A DNA stretch of 64,000 bases from assembly GCF_018294505.1 (NCBI RefSeq), contig NC_057810.1, forward strand, positions 204,184,113 to 204,248,112, in the 5' to 3' direction. How positions within the stretch are numbered: position 1 is the stretch's first letter; every line of letters begins with the position of its first letter. The position numbers were made by a program, and so were the translations under genes. Below are positions 11,811 to 23,571 of this stretch, piece after piece. Below the pieces are notes generated by a model that saw only the letters and a program-made list of their open reading frames with translations, was not told the DNA's origin and searched no databases. The DNA is from Triticum aestivum. Taxonomy: Eukaryota; Streptophyta; Magnoliopsida; Poales; Poaceae.

Positions 11811-13519
11811 ATGGAGTCGGCTGACCCCAACACCAAGAAGATGAGGATCCCTCCAGCGGTGACGCCTGTTGTAGATCCCACAACTAGCAGCGTGGGGAGA
11901 AGCGGCGACCCCGCCCCCACCGGATCCGAGGAACCCGTAGAATCTTGGGTGGACCGCATCAGCGATCTCCCGGACACCATCCATGGGGAGATCATCTCGC
12001 TTCTCCCCACCAAGGATTACTGCCGCATCCAAGTCCTCTCAATTTGGTGGCGCCCTCTATGGCGCGTCGTGCCCCTTAATCTCGACTGTCGTCAGCTATT
12101 TCTCTTCAGTGATTTTGAAATCCCCAGAGCCATCATCTCCTCCCACTAGGGCTCTATTCAAAGCCTCTGCATCCCGTCATGCTACCTGAGCAAGCATACC
12201 ATGCCCTGCATGGTGGACGCCTGGCTGAAATCCCCTGAATTCACAGAAATACAGCTGCTTGAGTTCTACTATTCCCCTGGAAATCACCTACCAGATACCG
12301 AACGCCATCTACATGTGCCCTCAACATCGATGTCCATCTCACGGTTTTCCTCCTCTCTCCACACCGCCACCTTTGTGTTGTGCGACCTACCAGACAATCT
12401 GGTACTAAACCTTCGACTCCCATTTCTCAAGAAACTTCACTTGTGCGGGTTCGTATATCAGAGGCCTCATTGCACATCATCATCCACTCCAGTTGCCCTA
12501 CCCTGGAGTGCTTGGTGCTTGTTTTCACAGTTAGAATCAGTTGTCTCCAAATAAAGTCGCCTAACCTTGTAAGAATTGGAATTTGTTTTGACGGAAGGAA
12601 TCTCATCATCCAAGATGCCCCTTCACTTCAGAGGTTGATACTTGATTCTAGTTATTCACCGTTGCAAATAGTCGTCCTCTCTGTGCCTAAACTAGAGACC
12701 TTGGGTGTAATACATGATCTCTGTGCTCATTTCAATATGGTGTTTGGCTCCATAGTTCTTCAGGTACTTTACATTATCATCTACACTTGTAACCATAAGC
12801 TGCATTTTAAATTTCTGCGCATAAGTTATATGTCATCTTGGAGTACACATTTTGTACTAATATTATGTTCTATGATCAATGAAGAGTTTCTCCAGGGATG
12901 GCCTATCAATGGTGCTGGATTCTGTCAAGATCTTATATATCCAAATGAATAGTTTTGATCTGAACAAGATTATTGGCTTGCTGCAATGCTTTCCATGTCT
13001 GGAGAAGTTGTATATAAAGGTGATAATTTCACGCACATTGGAAGCCCACATATAGTGTACTAGAATTAACCATTCAGTTGTTGCTCTTTCGACACTCTTT
13101 TTTAGACCTTAACTGTTTTCAATCTTCATATCTATTTAGGCAACAAGATGGGGTAAGAAAGTTATAACCAATCGGTGGATTCGTAAGCATCAGGATTTTC
13201 TCACTTCTCATGAGATTCGACTGAAGACAATAACGCTAGAACGATATGTAGCCAACCGTGCAAACACTAGATTTGTCACATTCTTCCTGCTGAATGCAAG
13301 GTTACTATTGTCCATCAGGCTTAAGTTTATCAGTAGCATGGTTTTGACGGATGGGTATGTGGAAGAGAAAAAAAGGAGTTTTAGGTGGGCAAAAGAGCTT
13401 CTGAACATGCCGGGCTTCTATTTACAACATATTGTGGTCATAATCCAGTAAATTTTACGGCCCAAGATGTTCATTCTATGGACCTGACCGATTCATTTGA
13501 CTGTGACTGCCGAAAATAG
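11811..13519 (+). pseudogene. F-box/LRR (FBD-type) protein pseudogene, three exons
   Basis: Exon 1 (11811-12763) starts ATGGAGTCGG and encodes an N-terminal tail rich in Pro/Thr/Ser. An F-box follows at about residues 46-85 (WVDRISDLPDTIHGEIISLL, then an RPLWR motif), then leucine-rich segments (NLRLPFLKKLHL, SCPTLECLVL, SPNLVRIGI). Exon 2 (12885-13019) and exon 3 (from 13140) join through GT-AG introns in phase 0 and end in the conserved SMDLTDSFDCDC-like tail, stop 13517-13519. Lesions: TAG at 12147-12149 where relatives have Gln, a frameshift near 12450, and another near 13410 before the tail. F-box proteins of this class are substrate adaptors of SCF ubiquitin ligases. As written, only about 113 residues could be translated. 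Intact introns argue for decay in place, not retrotransposition. Confidence 0.85.
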
Positions 13520-13520
13520 T

Positions 13521-13645
13521 GCTGGAGTTAGATGTTGTTGCCCTTTTCAACCTGGGTTTTTTTGTAAACCTGATGAACAATTAACCCTCGTGCTTTTGTA
13601 CAGTTTGTAAGCTGGAGTTAGATGTTCTTGCCCTTTTCAACTCGG
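13521..13645. repeat. 90-bp-period duplication in the F-box 3'UTR
   Basis: GCTGGAGTTAGATGTTnTTG at 13521 recurs at 13611, followed both times by CCCTTTTCAAC. The repeat begins directly after the pseudogene stop codon. Confidence 0.75.
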
Positions 13646-13979
13646 CTGTGACTGTCATATTTTCTTTGAAACAAGGCAAATGGCTTGCCAGCCATTTAAT
13701 TTAGAGTGAAATATTGTAACAACTAACAAATCCCAACCAAGGGAAATAACATCACTCTCGCCGGCTGCTTGAGCTCATTGTGCATTACAGAAGCCAAGTG
13801 ATTAGCCCCCACCAACACCCACAAACTTATTTCCAACTAGCACATCAAATGGGCTGTAAATTTTCATAGGAAAGGCTGCATGACCATGACAGATTTGGAT
13901 TCTGACATTTGGGACCCGCGAGGAAATAGCCTATCCAAGGTGGTGTCGACTTACTAGCCAGTCAACAAACGATTCTGCC
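13646..13979. other. Unrecognised spacer
   Basis: Non-coding sequence between the F-box 3'UTR and the first module of the repeat region. No motif or frame can be supported. Confidence 0.4.
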
Positions 13980-16900
13980 TACCAGCCGTTGGATTGACAT
14001 CCAACATCTGTCGTGTATCTTCTATCTCTTGTCTTCTTCTTCCTCTAGCCACCCAAACCAAACCACCCCGTCGGCTCTGCCTGCTCCCGCCTCCCATGGC
14101 TGGCTGCGCCTCCGCCACCCTACCGTATGTACCCTCCAATGTTGGCCAGTCCCTCCCTCTATTCCCCCACATGTCCTGTTATTCTCCGGCGACGTCAGCC
14201 CCAACACGCACCCGCACCCGAACCAGTCAACTCTCGTACTCCCCTCCGCCTGCGACTGGACAGGCGCATCTTCCACGGATCATGTTTGTTCCGTCTGAGG
14301 CCTTGTCGTTGTCCTCTGCCTTACAGCCTTGGTTCGCTCGCCGTGCGCGGTGTGCCGCCCTCTTGTGTTGTCAACGTCGTCAACAACCGAGAGGAACCAG
14401 GAGATGATTGTACGTGGAGAGGATGACAGTAGGGACCCACCAGCGTCATGGCAGTACGCAAGCAAGTGCCTCTATATTACAAGCCCAAAAATATGGTTCC
14501 TCCTAATGGTTGGACATCTGGGGCCCACGCCATTGTCAACGTAGTCAATAAACGAGAGAATTACACTACGTGCGGCTGACACCAGGGACCCAGCAGGTCG
14601 CACAGTTTATTTTTTTCAGGAACAAGCAGTTGTTATTTATACTAGTTTTAGCGACGGATCAGGGTAACAACGGGGCTGTGCGGGGGCTGTGGTCTGTCTA
14701 GCAGGGTTTATTTATGTTTACCACATCATGAGCCCAGTTGTGTTTTTTCTTGCTGAAAATGGCTAGCCCAGTTCTATTTTTTAAAAGAAATACCCAAACG
14801 AGGCCTACTTGCTTTATCAGCCCTGCTAGGCTGCAAATCTTTCAAGACGAGAAGAGTTTCATTCGGTTTGCCCAGAAATGGGCTGTACATTTTTAAAACA
14901 CATCATACTGGGAATTAGTTTCAATTTTTTTCATTACAAGATTTTAAATTCCATTTCTTTTTATGCGTGGACAGTTATTTGGATTTTATATTTACATAAT
15001 TTTTTTAAAATAGTTTGAATGTGAATCGATATTTCAGGATTAAAAACAGTTGACCACACCGAAATATGCAAAAATTTGTATACTTTTTAACCGTGGCCAC
15101 AATATGGGGTGTAATGCTAACAAAAAGAAGATGGGCCCCCAAAAAAATTCTTAAGAATTAGCAAATGGGTTGTACATTATTATAAATAATGCACACGAGA
15201 GCAGTGACCGTTGGATGTCCATCCAACGACTGTCGTGCTTCTTCAATCTCTGCTTTTCCTGCTCCAACCGCTCAAACAAGCGCCGGCGGGACTGCCTGCT
15301 CCCTCCTCCCGCGGCCGGTATGCTGCCGCGCAGGCTTCACCACCCCACCGTACTCCCATCACTGGCCTAGCCATCCCTCTACTCACCCACACCTGATGTT
15401 ATTCTCCGGGGATGGCAGAGGAACCAGTAAACCCTCATACTCCTCCGCATAGGAAACAACTGTCGAGTCTTCCCTGGCTCCGTGCCATTCCCTTCCTAGG
15501 CCTCGTTGTCGTCCAACACCCTGGTGCTCTCGGCGCGGCCTGGTCAACGTGGTCAATGAATGACATCCATCGGAAGTGGGCTGTATGTGGAGAGGCTGAC
15601 AGCTGGGTCCACGACCGCACGCAAGGAAATGCCTCCTTATTACGCGGAAAATAATGATTCCTCCACCTGACAGCTAGGACCCACGGTAAGGGCTTCTGTA
15701 TTTCACGAAAAAAAACATTCCCCCCGCTGACAGGTCAGACCCACCAGCTATATCTTCGCCCGCAAGGAAGTGCCTCCTTATGACGCACAAAAAAAATGAA
15801 TACCCCCTGCTAACTGGGACCCACCATAGTGGGTGGCTGACTTGTGGGCCTACTAAGTTGACCGGGACAGAGGGCTTTATCAACTTAGTCAATATGAACG
15901 ATTCTAGCTCCAGTGATCATACGATGTCCATCCAGTGGCCATAATGCTTCTTCAACCTCTAGCCATCTTGCTCCAGCCGCCCAAAGCAGCGCCGGTCGTG
16001 CCGCCTGCTCCTGCCTCCCGTGGCTGGCTGTGCTGCCGCGGAGGCCTCACCGCCCCCATACTACTCCCACCGCTGGCCAGGCCATCCCTCCACTCACCCA
16101 CACCCCCTGTTATTCTGTGGCGACGGCAGCATCACACCGGAGCCAAACCAGTGAACCCTCATACTCCTCTCCGCGTGGGCATCCACTGTCGCATCTTCCC
16201 CGGCTCCGCATCGTCCCCTTCCTAGGCCTCGCCGTCGTCCGCCGCCTTGGTGATCTCGGCGCAGCATGGTCAATGTGGTAAACGACCGACTTCCATCAGA
16301 AGAGTACTGTACGTGGAGAGGCTGACAGCTGGGTCCACGGCCACAACCCAGTTTTTTTGTGATTTGCCAAGTAAGTCACTTTGTCAGGCCTGTTGGGCTG
16401 CAAATCTTTCAAGACAAGGAGAGCTTCATTCGGCTGGTCGAGAAAATGGCCTATTAGTAATGAGAAATGGGCCGTACATTTTTAAAACACATCAAACCGG
16501 CAATTAGTTTCAAATTTCTTTTTTTCATTTCGAGATTTTAAATTGCATTGATTTTTATGCGTGGAGAATTTGTTGGATTTTATATTGATTTACATTTATT
16601 TTTAAAATCAGTGTGAATGTGACTCGAAATTTTGGGATTAAAAATAGTTCAGACCACACTGAAATATGCAAAATTTCGTATAATTTTTTAACTGTGGCTG
16701 CAATATGGGCTGTAATGCTAACAAAAAGAATATGGGCTCCAAAAAAACCTTAAAAATTGGGCTGTAAATTATTAGAAATAATGGCAGATGGGCTATATGC
16801 TGTTTTCCACAGATTTGAGGCTTTGCTAAAAAAAGGTTGACGCACAAGCAGTGACTGTTGGATTTCCATCCAACGGTCGTCGTGCTTCTTCAATCTCTGC

Positions 16901-18240
16901 TCTTCCTGCTCCAGCCGCTCAAACAAGCGCCGGCAGGACTACCTGCTCCCTCCTCCCCGCGGCCGACTGTGCTGCCGTGCAGGCCTCACTGCCCCACCGT
17001 ACTCCCAACACTGGCCTAGCCATCCCTCTACTCACCCACACCTGTTGTTATTCTCCGGTGATGGTAGATGAACCAGTAAACCCTCATACAGTCGTACTCC
17101 CCTCCGCATGGGAAACAACTACCGAGTCTTCCCTGGCTCCGTGTTGTTCCCTTCCTAGGCCTCACCGTCATCCACCACCCTGGTGCTCTCAGCGCGGCCT
17201 GGTGAACATGGTCAACGACCGACATGCATCTAAAGTGGACTGTACGTTGAGAGGCTGACAGCTGGGTCCACGGTCGCACGCAAGGAAATGCCTCCTTATT
17301 ACGTGCAAAATAATGATTCCTCTACCTGACATCTGGGACCCACCTGAAGGGCCTCTGTATTTCGCGAAAAAAACGTTACCGCCGCTGACAGCTCGGATCC
17401 ACCAACTATATCTTCGCACGCAAGGAAGTGCCTCCTTATTACGCACAAAAAAAATGAATACTCCCCCTGCTAGCTGGGACCCAGTATAGTGACAGGCTGA
17501 CTTGTGGGCCTACTAAGTTGACGGGGACGGAGGGCTTTGCCAACTTAGTCAATATGCATGATTCTAGCTCCAGTGACCGTACGATGTCCATCCAACGGCT
17601 GTAGTGCTTCTTCAACCTCTGGTCTTCTTGCTCCAGCCGCCCAAATCAACGCCGGTCGTGCCTCGTGCTCCTGCCTCCCGTGGCCGGCTGCGATGCGGCG
17701 GAGGCCTCATCGCCCCCTACTATTCCAACCACTGGCCAGGCCATCCCTCTACTCACCCACACCCCCTGTTATTCTGCGGCGACGGCAGCCTCACACCACA
17801 GCGAACCAGTGAACCCTCATACCCCTCTACGTGTGGGCATCCACTGCCGTGTCTTCTCTGGATCCGCGTCGTCCCCTTCCTAGGCCTCACTGTCGTCCAC
17901 CGCCTTGGTGCTCTCGGCGCGGCATGGTCAATGTGGTCAAGGACCAACTTCCATTGGAAGAGTACTGCACATGGAGAGGTTGACAGCTGGGTCCACGGCA
18001 GCCACAAGGAAGTGCCTCCTTATTACGTGGAAAATAATTATTCCTGCACCTGACAGCGGGGACCCACCGGATGGGCCACCGTATTTCATGAAAAAACATT
18101 TCCCCCCTGACTGCTGGGACCTACCAGCTACATCTTCGCACTCAAGGAAGTGCACCCGGGCAAAAGAACGATTCACCCCCTGTCTGCTGGGACCCACCAG
18201 CCACATCTTCGCACACAAGGAAGTGCTTGACAGTCGAGAC
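13980..18240 (+). repeat. Modular repeat region of degenerate GC-rich units, probable transposon interior
   Basis: Five related GC-rich modules start near 13988, 15201, 15910, 16848 and 17570. Each begins with a version of GTGACCGTTGGATGTCCATCC, and each continues through CTCCAGCCGCCCAAA-, CACCCACACC- and TTATTCTCCGGnGA-like blocks. They are separated by short tails full of CTGACAGCTGGGACCCACC and by two AT-rich blocks (about 14821-15190 and 16389-16847). Frames of 60-150 codons within modules are inconsistent between copies, so I do not call genes. Such modules are common in Triticeae CACTA transposons, and the CACTA-like end lies just downstream; membership in one element is an inference. 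Confidence 0.55.
14821..18050. repeat. 1.65-kb tandem segmental duplication
   Basis: The order AT-rich block, GC module, tail, GC module at 14821-16388 is repeated at 16389 to about 18050. Anchors: TGGGCTGCAAATCTTTCAAGAC-like at 14828/16395, GCAGTGACnGTTGGAT at 15201/16848, CCAGTGAnCnTACGATGTCC at 15910/17570. The anchors give periods of about 1567, 1647 and 1660, so the copies differ by small indels. Confidence 0.75.
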
Positions 18241-19804
18241 CCACCTGGTCGAAGCGTATGTAGCATTGTCGTTCTGGTCGCGAATGTGTACGTACATACT
18301 GATCGATGTAGAGGCGCGCACGTGTCGTAGTAGAGGCGCGCACATAGCATGTACACGTACGTACAATGGCTAGGGTGCGAGAAAGTAAATGCGGCCACGT
18401 ACGTACATACGGGCGGGGTTTCGAACACCTACTCGCGCGTACATACGGCCAGGGCTCGTGTACATGGCTGGGTCGGAACGTAGAAACTGCATCATCGTCG
18501 TGTTCATGGGGAGGCAACAAAATGCGTCGTGTTCATCGGGAGACAACAGAACGCGTGGGAGCCAACCGGCATGGACGGAACAGTTGATGGAAACGAGGCC
18601 TGGCGTACCGTAGAACGGAGGAAACGACCTTGTGTTCGACCGGCCATGTTCAAAACAGGATCCTGTTCATCGGGAGGGGTCTGGCGTACCGCAAAATGGA
18701 GGAAACGGACATCCTACGGTCGAAACAGGGGTCCTGTTGATCGGGAGGGGTGTGGCGTACCGCAAAACGGAGGAAACGAACCTGTGTTGGAGCGCTACGG
18801 TCGAAACGGGGTCCTGTTCATCGGGAGGGGTGTGGCGTACCGCAAAACGGGACTCCACGAGATACTGTTCATCTCCACCGTCGACCCCCTCTAGCCTCCA
18901 TGGGGCTACTGTTCATCCACGGGCTCCTGTTCATCCAGCCTCCACCGCGCGCTTCTCCACCAGCTACTGTTCAACCATCCCTCTCCACAGGCTCCTGTTC
19001 AACCACCCCTCCATGGGTTACTGTTCATCCAGCCCTCCACCGTCTACTGTTCATCCAGCCCTCCACGGGGTGGTCATGTTCATCTAGCCCCAACCAGCTC
19101 GATCGATCGGGGTCCTGTTCATCCAGAGGCAACACCATGGGGTCCTGTTCATCCAACCCCATCGGGAACTGTTCATCCAAACCCCCCAAAAACGCTCACT
19201 GTTCATCCAGAGGAAACACCACGGGGTCCTATTCATACACCCCCAACGGGAACTGTTCATCCAAACCCCCCAGCAATGCTCACTATTCATCTAGAGGCAG
19301 CATCGATCGGCTTCAGTTAGCAGCAGTAGCGAAGGAATCGCTCGATCGGGTACAATTAACAGCCATCGATCGATCGATCGGGTTCAGTAACGCATAGCCT
19401 GCAGTGCAATCGCTAGGGTTCAGTTAGAGCCCAACGCCTCGCTCGGGCTCAGTTAGAGCCCAACGCCTTCTACCCATGCGTGTGCGTGTACGAGAGAAAC
19501 GTGCATCCCTCGGCCCCGACCACCCACCGTAACCGGAAACACCCCGATATTTTCCTCGCCCTCGCTTCTACCACAGTTTTGCTGTCATGGACGGCCCAAA
19601 GAATGTCATGCAGGTGCGTCTCCGGCCCGCCCAGGACGAAAAGCCCATTTTCTATCATGATTTTATGTAATAGAAGTAGGACCCCACCACATCTAAGATG
19701 ATACCGGGTTTCGTCACAGTTATCGTCATAGAAGTGTCATAAGTATGACAGAATTTTTTTTCATTCGGCCCAAAATGTCACGGATGTGTATTTTTTTTGT
19801 AGTT
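18241..19804 (-). mobile_element. CACTA-like sub-terminal repeat region and damaged terminus
   Basis: TGTTCAT or a one-base variant occurs close to 20 times between about 18500 and 19290, usually as TGTTCATCCA or TGTTCATCGGGAGG. Longer units repeat too: GGCGTACCGCAAAAnGGAGG near 18680, 18750 and 18830; an 84-bp unit at 19139 and 19223; and GAGCCCAACGCCT at about 19427 and 19454. Dense short sub-terminal repeats are the transposase-binding pattern of CACTA elements. The right end reads, on the minus strand, CTACAAAAAAAATACACATC, which matches a Triticeae CACTA terminus lacking its outermost bases. It abuts an LTR directly. No transposase gene is seen in the window. Confidence 0.6.
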
Positions 19805-21223
19805 TAACCTATTGACATAGTGCAAAGTGCCAGTTGCTGGTTTTTCCATTTTTTTTACATTGCAAGAAATCAATATCAAATAGAGACCAAATGCCACGAA
19901 ACTCCACGATGATTTTTTACAGGCCAGAAGGAAGGCAATGGGCCATGGTTGCACCTAGGTTGTTCCCACCTCGGGTGCCCCCCGGACCGCCTCTTTGCTC
20001 TAGAAATACCCCAAAAATACCAGACCTCTAGGGGAGTCGATGAAATATTCATCCAGCTGCCGCAGAGTCCAGAACCACAAGATCCAATCTAGACACCATC
20101 ACGGAGGGGTTCACCACCTCCATTGGTGCCTCTCCGATGATGCGTGGGTAGTTCTTTGTAGACCTACGGGTCCGTAGTTACTAGCTAGATGGTCTCCTCC
20201 CTCCCTCTTTTGATTCTCAATACAATGGTCTCTTGGACATGATGTAAGTCTTTTTGTGGTGTGTTTGTTGGGATCTGATGAACTTCGAGTTTATGATCAG
20301 TCATATATTTTTATATCCATGAAAGTTATTTGAGTCTCTTCGATCTCTTATATGCATGATCTCTTATAGCCTCGTATTTCTTCTCCGATATTTGGGTTTT
20401 GTTTGGCCAACTTGATCTATTTGTCTTGCAATGGGAAGAGGTGCCCGTTAGTAGGTTCGATCTTACGGTGCTTGATCCCAGTGACAGAAAAGGGAGCCGA
20501 CACATATGTATCATTGCAACTAAGGATAAAAAGATGAGATATAATATCTGCCGCAATAGATAAATGGATCTTGTCTAAATCATGTCATCGTTCTTATTGC
20601 ATTACTCGGTTTTTCCATGAACTTAATACACTAGTGCATGCTGGATAGCGGTTGATGTGTGGAGTAATAGTAGTAGATGCAGGCAGAAGTCGGTCTACTA
20701 ATCTTGGACGTGATGCCTATGTAATGATCATTGGCTGGATATCGTCATAATTATTTGAAGTTCTATCAATTGCCCAACAGTAATTTGTTTACCCACCGTT
20801 TGCTATTTTTCTCGAGAGAAGCCACTAGTGAAACCTACGGCCCTCAGGTCTTCTTTCTCATATATTTGCCTTCTGATCTACTTTTTCTTGGCATTTTTAT
20901 TCAGATCTATTAAACCAAAAATACAAAAATACTTTGCTGCACTTTATTTTATTTGGGATCTATTATTTCAATTTATTACAATTTTCTCCCGTCTCCTCGC
21001 CAATTTTTGGCGCCGTTACCCGAAAGGGATTGACAACCCCTTTAACACATCGTGTTGCGAGTGGTTGTTATTTGTGTGCAGGGGCTGTTTACGTTTTGTT
21101 GCTTGGTTCTCCTACTGGTTCGATACCTTGGTTTCATAACTGAGGGAAATACCTACCATCGTAGTGCTACATCATCCTCTCCTCTTAGGGGAAATACCGA
21201 CATAGTCCTAACAGACATCATCA
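19805..21223 (+). repeat. Element A 5' LTR, truncated at its start
   Basis: Collinear with the 3' LTR from base 26001 onward; the first 110 bp are absent. The box that reads TATAAATA in the 3' LTR is TAGAAATA here, so this copy's promoter is damaged. It ends ACAGACATCATCA just before the PBS. Confidence 0.85.
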
Positions 21224-21233
21224 AGGAAATTTC

Positions 21234-21251
21234 TGGCGCCGTTGCCGGGGA
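21234..21251 (+). other. Primer-binding site of element A (tRNA-Asp)
   Basis: TGGCGCCGTTGCCGGGGA is complementary over 18 bases to the 3' end of plant tRNA-Asp (…CCCCGGCAACGGCGCCA). It lies 10 bases after the 5' LTR. Confidence 0.85.
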
Positions 21252-21433
21252 GCATCTTTAACATAACCAGGTTCCTAATCACAAATATCATCTCCTTGCA
21301 ATTTACATTATTTGCCTCTCATTTTCCTCTCCCCCACTTCACAAAAATTTGTCGTTTTATTCGCCCCTCTTTTTTTCATTCGCCGTTTTCTTGCCAGATT
21401 TGTTTTTGAGTGCAATCTTGTTGTGTGGTCATC

Positions 21434-23514
21434 ATGACTCAAGAGAACACCAGGTTATGTGATTTATCAAATACCAACAACAATGATTTTATTGGCACTC
21501 CTCTTGCTCCTCCTACCACTAGTGCGGAGACTTGTGATATTAATACTGCTTTGCTGAATCTTGTTATGAAAGATCAATTTTCCGGTACTCCTAAAGAGGA
21601 TGTCGTGTCCCATCTTAATACCTTCGTGGAATTATGCGATATGCAAAAGAAAAAAGATGTGGATAATGATGTGATCAAGATGAAATTACTTCCATTTTCT
21701 TTGCGTGATTCTACAAAAAATTGGTTCTCTTCTTTGCCTCGTAATAGTATTGATTCTTGGAATAAGTGCAAAGATGCTTTTATCACTAAGTATTTTCCGC
21801 CCGCAAAAATTATTTCCCTTAAAACCCAGATCATGAATTTCAAGTAACTTGAACATGAGCATGTTGCAAAATCTTTGGAAAGGATGGAAATGATGCTAAG
21901 GAATTTCCCAACTCATGGGTTAAATCTTTGGATGATCATACAAAAAAATAATGCGGGGTTGAATTTTGTTTGTCGCAATCTTTTAGATTTGGCCGCGGGT
22001 GGTACTTTTATGGAAATTACTTTGGGTGAAGCCACCAAATTGCTTGATAATATCATGGCAAATTATTCACAATGGCATACCGAAAGGGCGCCTACTAGTA
22101 AAAAAGTTAATTCGGTTGAAGAAATTTCTTCTTTGACTAATAAAGTTGATGCTCTTATGAAATTGGTTTCTAGTAAAAGTGCTCCTATTGATTTTAATGA
22201 TATGCCTTTGTCTACTTTGATTGAGCAAAATAGTGATGCCATAAATCTGAATTTTATCTCTCGAAATAATTTCAACAACAATGCTTATATAGGAAATTTT
22301 AGTCCTAGGCCTTTTCCTAGTAATTCCTCCAATAATTATGGTAGTTCCTATGGAAATCAATCTTACAATAATAATAGGAATACCTCTAATCTTGAGAATA
22401 ATATTAAAGAATTTATCGACACACAAAAAGTTTTCAACACTTCCATAGAAGAAAAGTTGAATAAGATTGAGGATTTGTCTAGAAGTGTTGATAGAATTGC
22501 TCATGATGTGGAAAATCTCAAGTTGATTTTTTTGTGCCTAAAGTTGATGAATCAATTACATCCCTCTATGTTTGTATGGACGAAAGTAAGAAAAGAACTG
22601 CTATGTTTAGAGCTAAAAAAGAATTTTTAGAAAAAGCGTTCTCTGGTGATTTCTTTCGCAAAAGTGATGAAGATCTTAAAACGATTGCTGTTTCTTATAT
22701 TGATTCCTTGTTTAGTAAAGTTAAGATTGATGAAAAATGGACTGGAGAAGAGTCAACTTTAGGTAGAAGGCGTCCCAATATTTCGGAGGGTGAAAATCTT
22801 GTCGAATAATTTAATGAAAGTGGGTTTGGAGAGGTCAAAACTTTAACTAGTGATGCACCCACTCTTTTGGATTACAAAGACTTTAATTATGATAGTTGCT
22901 CTTTGATTGATTGTATTTCCTTGTTGCAATCCATGATAAATTCACCCCATGCTTATGAACAAAACAAAGCATTTACTAAACATATTATTTATGCTATGAT
23001 GAAAGCTTTAGAAGAAAAGTTGGAATTAGAAGTTTCAATTCCTAGAAAATTGCATGATGAATGGGAACCTACTATCAAAGTCAAGATTAAAAATTATGAG
23101 TGTTTTTCTTTGTGTGACTTGGGTGCTAGAGTTTCTACAATTCTGAAATCTTTATGTGATGTGCTTGGTCTTACCAATCTTGAAGAATGTTCTTTGAATT
23201 TACACTTGGAGGATTCTACTATTAAAAAGCCTATGGGAAGAATTAATGATGTACTTATTCTTGCAAATTGGAACTATGTGCCCATAGATTTAATTGTTCT
23301 TGCTATTGATTGCAATCCGTCCTGTCCAATTATTCTTGGTAGACTGTTTTTACGCACTATTGGTGCCGCGATTGATATGAAAGAAGGAAATATCAAGTTC
23401 CAATTTCCTTTAAGGAAGGGTATGGAACACTTTCCTAGAACAAAAATCATTCCACCTTATGAATCAATCATGAGGACATCTTATGGATCTCGAACCAAAG
23501 ATGACAAAACTTAG
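21434..23514 (+). pseudogene. gag: Element A gag with retropepsin-like C-terminus, disrupted
   Basis: The start MTQENTRLCD at 21434 is chosen over an in-frame ATG at 21410 because element B conserves the same start. The gag core (KDQFSGTPKEDVVSHLNTF, NWFSSLP) is followed by an Asn-rich stretch and then a C-terminal part with CDLGARVSTI, CPIILGRLFLRT and GAAIDMKEGNI. These are retropepsin-like, with D-L-G-A in place of the usual D-[ST]-G. Breaks: TAA at 21845-21847 (Gln in B), frameshift near 22525 in a T run, TAA at 22807-22809. The stop TAG is at 23512-23514. In an active element gag would form the capsid-like particle; the protease-like domain may no longer cleave. It cannot be translated whole here. 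Confidence 0.85.
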
Positions 23515-23558
23515 ATCCTTGCCTTACGCCTAGCTAAGGGCGTAAAACTATAGCGCTT

Positions 23559-23571
23559 GTTGGGAGGCAAC
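23559..23571 (+). promoter_or_regulatory. Shared 13-base motif in element A
   Basis: GTTGGGAGGCAAC, able to fold as a 4-bp stem with a 5-base loop, lies 45 bases after the gag stop codon. The same 13 bases occur in element B (42497-42509, minus) and in element D (30328-30340, minus). Function unknown. Confidence 0.6.

Noticed and set aside
13994..18520. Many frames of 60-163 codons rich in Pro, Ser, Thr and Arg
   Set aside because: They lie in repeated GC-rich modules and do not keep the same frame between copies.
18750..19397. 215-codon frame full of CSS repeats
   Set aside because: A by-product of the TGTTCATCC array (TGT TCA TCC reads Cys-Ser-Ser); not a gene.
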